A program made the translations under genes and the position numbers. 64,000 nt of DNA, taken from Gammaproteobacteria bacterium (GTDB lineage: Bacteria; Pseudomonadota; Gammaproteobacteria; Steroidobacterales; Steroidobacteraceae). The DNA lies in assembly GCA_025359565.1 (NCBI GenBank), contig JANYFY010000009.1, positions 186,001 through 250,000 on the forward strand, given 5' to 3'. Positions within the stretch are counted from its first letter, which is position 1, and each line of letters begins with the position of its first letter. The notes under the pieces were generated by a model. That model saw nothing but the letters and a program-made list of their open reading frames with translations, was not told the DNA's origin and ran no database searches. Positions 61,167 through 64,000 of this stretch are shown here, piece by piece.

Positions 61167-61361
61167 ATGGATAAGCGATTGTTAGAAATTTTAGTTTGTC
61201 CGATTTGCAAAGGTAAATTACGACTAGTCGGTAGCGGAGGCGACATGCAGTTAGTGTGTCGCGGTGATCGCTTGGCGTACCCAATAACGGATGGAATCCC
61301 GATTATGTTGCCCGAGGATGCACGTACGTTGAGTCCCGACGATCCATTATGTTCCACGTAG
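61167..61361 (+). CDS. Trm112/YcaR-like small zinc-ribbon protein
   Basis: The 64-residue protein has LLEILVCPICKGKLRL (two Cys), a third Cys in QLVCRGDRLAYPI and ITDGIPIMLPEDAR, the standard YcaR pattern. Eukaryotic Trm112 activates methyltransferases, while the bacterial role is unclear. It lies between lpxK and kdsB as in E. coli, and its 3' end overlaps kdsB by 13 bases. Confidence 0.9.
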   Translation: MDKRLLEILVCPICKGKLRLVGSGGDMQLVCRGDRLAYPITDGIPIMLPEDARTLSPDDPLCST

Positions 61362-62116
61362 TGATCCCAGCGCGATTCGCAGCGACTCGGTTACCGGGTA
61401 AGCCTTTGCTGAGAATCGAGGGGAAGTCTTTGCTGCAATGGGTCTGGGAAAGTGCGCGTGACAGCGGCGCAATTTCGGTGATTGTCGCAACGGATGATGT
61501 GCGTATACAAACCGCAGCGCGAGCCTTTGGGGCTGATTGCGAATTGACATCGACCGCATGTGAGTCTGGCACTGACCGCGTCGCCGAGGTAGTCAGGCGT
61601 CGGGGATTTGCAGATTCGGATCTGGTTGTGAATTTGCAGGGCGATGAGCCGTTTACCCCGCCTACACTAGTGCATGATCTGGCCAACGTGCTGATGAATA
61701 ACCCTACAGCTGAGATCGCCACGGTTATAGCACCTATCGGTTCGCTCCAAGAATTTCTCGACCCGAATATCGTCAAAGCACTATGCGCGCGCGATGGTCG
61801 TGCATTGTATTTTAGCCGCGCGCCGGTGCCATGGCCGCGCGATCATTTGCAAAATGGTTCGCCTATGAGTTTCACCGGTGCTTGGCGTCATATAGGTATT
61901 TATGGATACCGGGTCGCCAGCCTGTTGAAATTTTCTAGTTGGTTGCCGACAGCGCTGGAAAAAACCGAAAAGCTTGAACAATTACGGGCTTTAGAGAACG
62001 GCATGTTAGTTCATTTATTGGCACTCGTCGCCTCGCCGCCTGCTGGGGTTGATACTTTGGAAGACTTACAGCGCGTGCGTGAATTCGTGGCGAAGCGTTC
62101 TTTGGCGCGTATTTAA
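61349..62116 (+). CDS. kdsB: 3-deoxy-manno-octulosonate cytidylyltransferase
   Basis: KdsB activates Kdo as CMP-Kdo for the lipopolysaccharide core. The 255-residue protein has VIPARFAATRLPGKPLL (nucleotide loop), VATDDVRI, ACESGTDRVAEV, VVNLQGDEPF and HIGIYGYR. Length is typical (E. coli 248). ATG 61349 lies inside the preceding small gene. Its upstream partner KdsA is encoded at 14499. The stop shares one base with the next start codon. Confidence 0.96.
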   Translation: MFHVVIPARFAATRLPGKPLLRIEGKSLLQWVWESARDSGAISVIVATDDVRIQTAARAFGADCELTSTACESGTDRVAEVVRRRGFADSDLVVNLQGDEPFTPPTLVHDLANVLMNNPTAEIATVIAPIGSLQEFLDPNIVKALCARDGRALYFSRAPVPWPRDHLQNGSPMSFTGAWRHIGIYGYRVASLLKFSSWLPTALEKTEKLEQLRALENGMLVHLLALVASPPAGVDTLEDLQRVREFVAKRSLARI

Positions 62117-62901
62117 TGCCATTTACGATTTCTCATGTCGCGGTTGCGTTGCCGTTCGCACGTAAGCTTTCCCAGTGGCGAATACTGTCGGCTTCCGTCA
62201 TTGGCACCATGCTGCCAGATTTTAGTTATCTATTGCCATGGCACTTGGTGCGGTCCGAAACTCATAGTGCGGCCGCGCTGTTAACTTTTTGTCTTCCGAT
62301 GGGCCTTGCAAGTTACTGGATTTTTCAGCGAGTAATTAGAGCTCCGCTACTCGAGTTATTACCAGACGAAACCTACACACGTTGGTGCAGGCCGCCAGAT
62401 CTCGGACGTTTGCGCCAGTGGGGATTTGCGGTGTGTGGTCTGCTAGGCGGTGCTGTCAGCCACTTAATTTGGGATGGATTTACTCACGAAGGGGCCCGCG
62501 GAGTGCGAATGTTTCCAGCACTGGATGATCCGCTGCTCGATGTGGGTGGTCATCAATTGCTCGGTTTCAAGCTCATGCAGCAAGCGAGTTCATTGTTAGG
62601 CTTGGTCGTGGTGTTATGGCTTTTATGGCGCACACTACGGACTGCAATTACCTTGCAGCATACTGGCGCAATGAAACGATTACTCGGTGAGCGCGAACGG
62701 CGTGCTTGGATAGGGGCGTATTCGATCACCACGATAGGATTGGGTGTCGCGTGGATGTGGTCAATGCGCTTTTGGGGATATCACAGCCACCACTTTGGAG
62801 CCGCCAATGATTTAGCGATCAGTGGCCTACGGGGTTTGGCGAGCTCGCTAGTGGCTATCAGTTTATGCTTGCAAATCCGTCTGCGTGCAGCGCCATCATA
62901 G
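62116..62901 (+). CDS. DUF4184 membrane protein
   Basis: The 261-residue product belongs to DUF4184, recognised by the N-terminal MPFTISHVAVALPFAR, the LPDFSYLLPWH segment and GGAVSHLIWDGFTH, with several His and Asp residues that resemble YdjM-type membrane hydrolases. About six hydrophobic helices are seen. Function is unknown. Its start shares one base with the kdsB stop, so it is co-expressed with lipopolysaccharide genes, which may or may not reflect its role. The stop codon lies inside a strong stem-loop facing the end of rne. Confidence 0.8.
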   Translation: MPFTISHVAVALPFARKLSQWRILSASVIGTMLPDFSYLLPWHLVRSETHSAAALLTFCLPMGLASYWIFQRVIRAPLLELLPDETYTRWCRPPDLGRLRQWGFAVCGLLGGAVSHLIWDGFTHEGARGVRMFPALDDPLLDVGGHQLLGFKLMQQASSLLGLVVVLWLLWRTLRTAITLQHTGAMKRLLGERERRAWIGAYSITTIGLGVAWMWSMRFWGYHSHHFGAANDLAISGLRGLASSLVAISLCLQIRLRAAPS

Positions 62902-62912
62902 CGCTGCACGCA
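62882..62912. terminator. Perfect 12-bp stem-loop between convergent DUF4184 and rne genes
   Basis: TGCGTGCAGCGC (62882-62893) and GCGCTGCACGCA (62901-62912) are exact reverse complements around a seven-base loop that contains most of the DUF4184 stop codon. Neither side has a T tract, so it is not a classic intrinsic terminator, but its site between two convergent genes suggests a shared 3' end or an RNA-stabilising structure. Confidence 0.5.
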
Positions 62913-62930
62913 AAGCTTCTAGAGTTGCCG

Positions 62931-64000
62931 TTAATGCTCGTCCGGTCCGTTACGCGTAACCGGGCTGGGCGTGGATGACCAGACGACATATTTATCATTG
63001 TCGTTGCTGGTACCGGCGCTTGGCACGCTAGCCTCTCGCGGTGCGGGTGCGGGTGCGGGTGCGGGTGCGGCTGCGGCGGGTGCCGGTGCGACGGGCGCGC
63101 TGTCGGTAAAATGAGCTGCCTGGGCTACAGAGGGTGTTGCTGTCCCTTGCGCGGGTGACGCTACTGGGTCGCGCGGCCCGTCGGAGCCTGTGTTACCCGC
63201 TGTGCTACTCGCAGTGCCGCTATTGGGCTCACCACTATCGCTTCGGCCACGCCCGCGGCCACGCCGTCGTCGGCTACGGCCACTACCACTGCCACTGCGC
63301 TCACTACCCTGTTCATTGCGAGGGCCCTCAGGGCGCGGTGGTTGATCCGGGCGCGGTGGTTGATCCGGGCGCTGTGGTTGATCGGGGCGGGGCGGTTGAG
63401 CGTCGCGCGGCGGTGCGTCACTCCGGGACGCATCATTACGCGGCGCAGGTTCATTGCGGCGGGCACTGACATCAGTACGATTATCACTGCGCGGGCGGTC
63501 TCGGCGTGGCTCGTCGCGTCGGGGTTCGCGGGGTCCTTCGCCGCGGGGGTTACGGTTTCGATCGCGGTCTCGATTGCGGTCAGTGCCGCCGCTTCGATAC
63601 CGATCATGGCGCACGTCACGATGTTGACGTTCGCGCGGCGTAGGGCTGCTAGCTGTGGGTTTAGGGTCCGCCGATATTGCGGAATCGCCGCCGAATAAAT
63701 ATCGCCACAGACGCACTAATACACCTGCCTGCGGGGCAACCGGAGCGATCGATGCAGCGATGGGGATCGGCATTGGGATAATCGGCGCTGAGGCCACCGG
63801 CAAAATACTCGGTACGACGGGGGCTTCGGCTTGAGGTTTCTTATCGCGACTACCGATATTGGAATCGTCAACGGTGGGTTGATCCGCGAGTTGATAACTT
63901 GGAGTCGCGCTATCGTTTAGTTCTTTTTCGTCATCACGAATGCGTCGTAGTGAATACGCCGGCGTTTGCATGTGTGGGTTGGGAACTATGACCAAGGATA
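62931..64000 (-). CDS. rne: Ribonuclease E, C-terminal part (5' end outside window)
   Basis: The frame is open to the window edge, so the catalytic half lies beyond it. The stretch VIVPNPHMQTPAYSLRRIRD matches the end of the RNase E catalytic half, which scaffolds mRNA decay at the inner membrane. The rest is a long low-complexity tail: a Pro/Ala segment, an Arg/Asp/Pro-rich RNA-binding-like region (RNRDRDRNRNPRGEG), RSRRRRGRGRGRS, and a C-terminal end WSSTPSPVTRNGPDEH. Such tails carry degradosome contacts and vary between lineages. It converges on the DUF4184 gene. Confidence 0.9.
   Translation of the reverse strand, partial: SLVIVPNPHMQTPAYSLRRIRDDEKELNDSATPSYQLADQPTVDDSNIGSRDKKPQAEAPVVPSILPVASAPIIPMPIPIAASIAPVAPQAGVLVRLWRYLFGGDSAISADPKPTASSPTPRERQHRDVRHDRYRSGGTDRNRDRDRNRNPRGEGPREPRRDEPRRDRPRSDNRTDVSARRNEPAPRNDASRSDAPPRDAQPPRPDQPQRPDQPPRPDQPPRPEGPRNEQGSERSGSGSGRSRRRRGRGRGRSDSGEPNSGTASSTAGNTGSDGPRDPVASPAQGTATPSVAQAAHFTDSAPVAPAPAAAAPAPAPAPAPREASVPSAGTSNDNDKYVVWSSTPSPVTRNGPDEH
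63041..63076 (-). repeat. Hexanucleotide repeat in the rne tail
   Basis: Five exact copies of GTGCGG (63041-63070) and one variant (63071-63076) encode an alternating Ala-Pro run near the RNase E C-terminus. The unit length keeps the frame, so slippage would only change linker length. Confidence 0.85.
63331..63402 (-). repeat. 18-bp tandem repeat in the rne tail
   Basis: About four 18-base units start at 63331, 63349, 63367 and 63385. The first two are identical and the others diverge. On the coding strand they give Arg-Pro-Asp-Gln-Pro-Pro-type repeats within the disordered, Arg-rich region of RNase E. Confidence 0.85.

Noticed and set aside
63331-63402. Regular repeats that could suggest a CRISPR-like array
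   Set aside because: The units are contiguous, with no unique spacers, and lie in frame in the low-complexity tail of rne.

Overview
The window is a dense, mostly plus-strand stretch of core chromosome from a gammaproteobacterium of moderate GC content. The gene orders are classic for that class: rseP-bamA-skp-fabZ-lpxA-lpxB-rnhB-dnaE-accA-tilS, pyrG-kdsA-eno-ftsB-ispDF-truD, surE-pcm-nlpD, sdhCDAB-sdhE, rpoE-rseA-rseB-lepA-lepB-rnc-era-recO-pdxJ-acpS, lolC/E/D and exbBD-msbA-lpxK-kdsB. The order rpfE-recJ-prfB-lysS and a Cys-type (metal-dependent) KdsA recall the Xanthomonadales/Nevskiales side of the class. An IspD-IspF fusion is unusual there. The species cannot be named from the sequence.

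Layout. 1-19867 (+): outer-membrane assembly, lipid A, DNA replication, fatty-acid, CTP, Kdo, glycolysis, division and isoprenoid genes, many overlapping by 4 bases. 19871-20413 (-): an Smr endonuclease. 20506-22638 (+): surE, pcm and an NlpD-like gene. 22627-25575 (-): an accessory pair, a large FN3/beta-propeller lipoprotein followed by an Mth938-like protein, where rpoS often lies. 25718-31787 (+): rpfE-like, recJ, prfB with its programmed frameshift, lysS, murI. 31782-32699 (-): ygfZ. 32771-36541 (+): a complete succinate dehydrogenase operon flanked by two small assembly-factor genes. 36627-38847 (+): the sigma-E operon. 38923-49664 (+): translation, RNA and cofactor genes ending in a degenerate LOV-like/GGDEF protein. 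49667-53488 (-): mfd and a small exported protein. 53552-56728 (+): LolCE-D. 56725-57261 (-): DUF2062. 57355-62901 (+): ExbBD, MsbA, LpxK, KdsB and a DUF4184 membrane protein. 62931-64000 (-): the C-terminal tail of RNase E.

Functional theme. Much of the window serves envelope biogenesis: BamA and Skp for beta-barrels, LpxA/LpxB/LpxK, KdsA/KdsB and MsbA for lipopolysaccharide, LolCDE for lipoproteins, LepB for secretion, NagZ and MurI for peptidoglycan, and RseP/RpoE/RseA/RseB for envelope stress. lpxD is absent from its usual place between skp and fabZ, and no degP/mucD follows rseB.

I saw no tRNA or rRNA genes, insertion sequences, prophage, CRISPR array or defence system. No gene-free stretch exceeds 300 bases; the longest are about 140 bases. 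I did not find a convincing undescribed multi-gene system. The best leads are the LOV-like PAS/GGDEF protein that has lost key residues of both domains, the lipoprotein/Mth938 pair at the rpoS position, and the short SdhAF4-type gene before sdhC.
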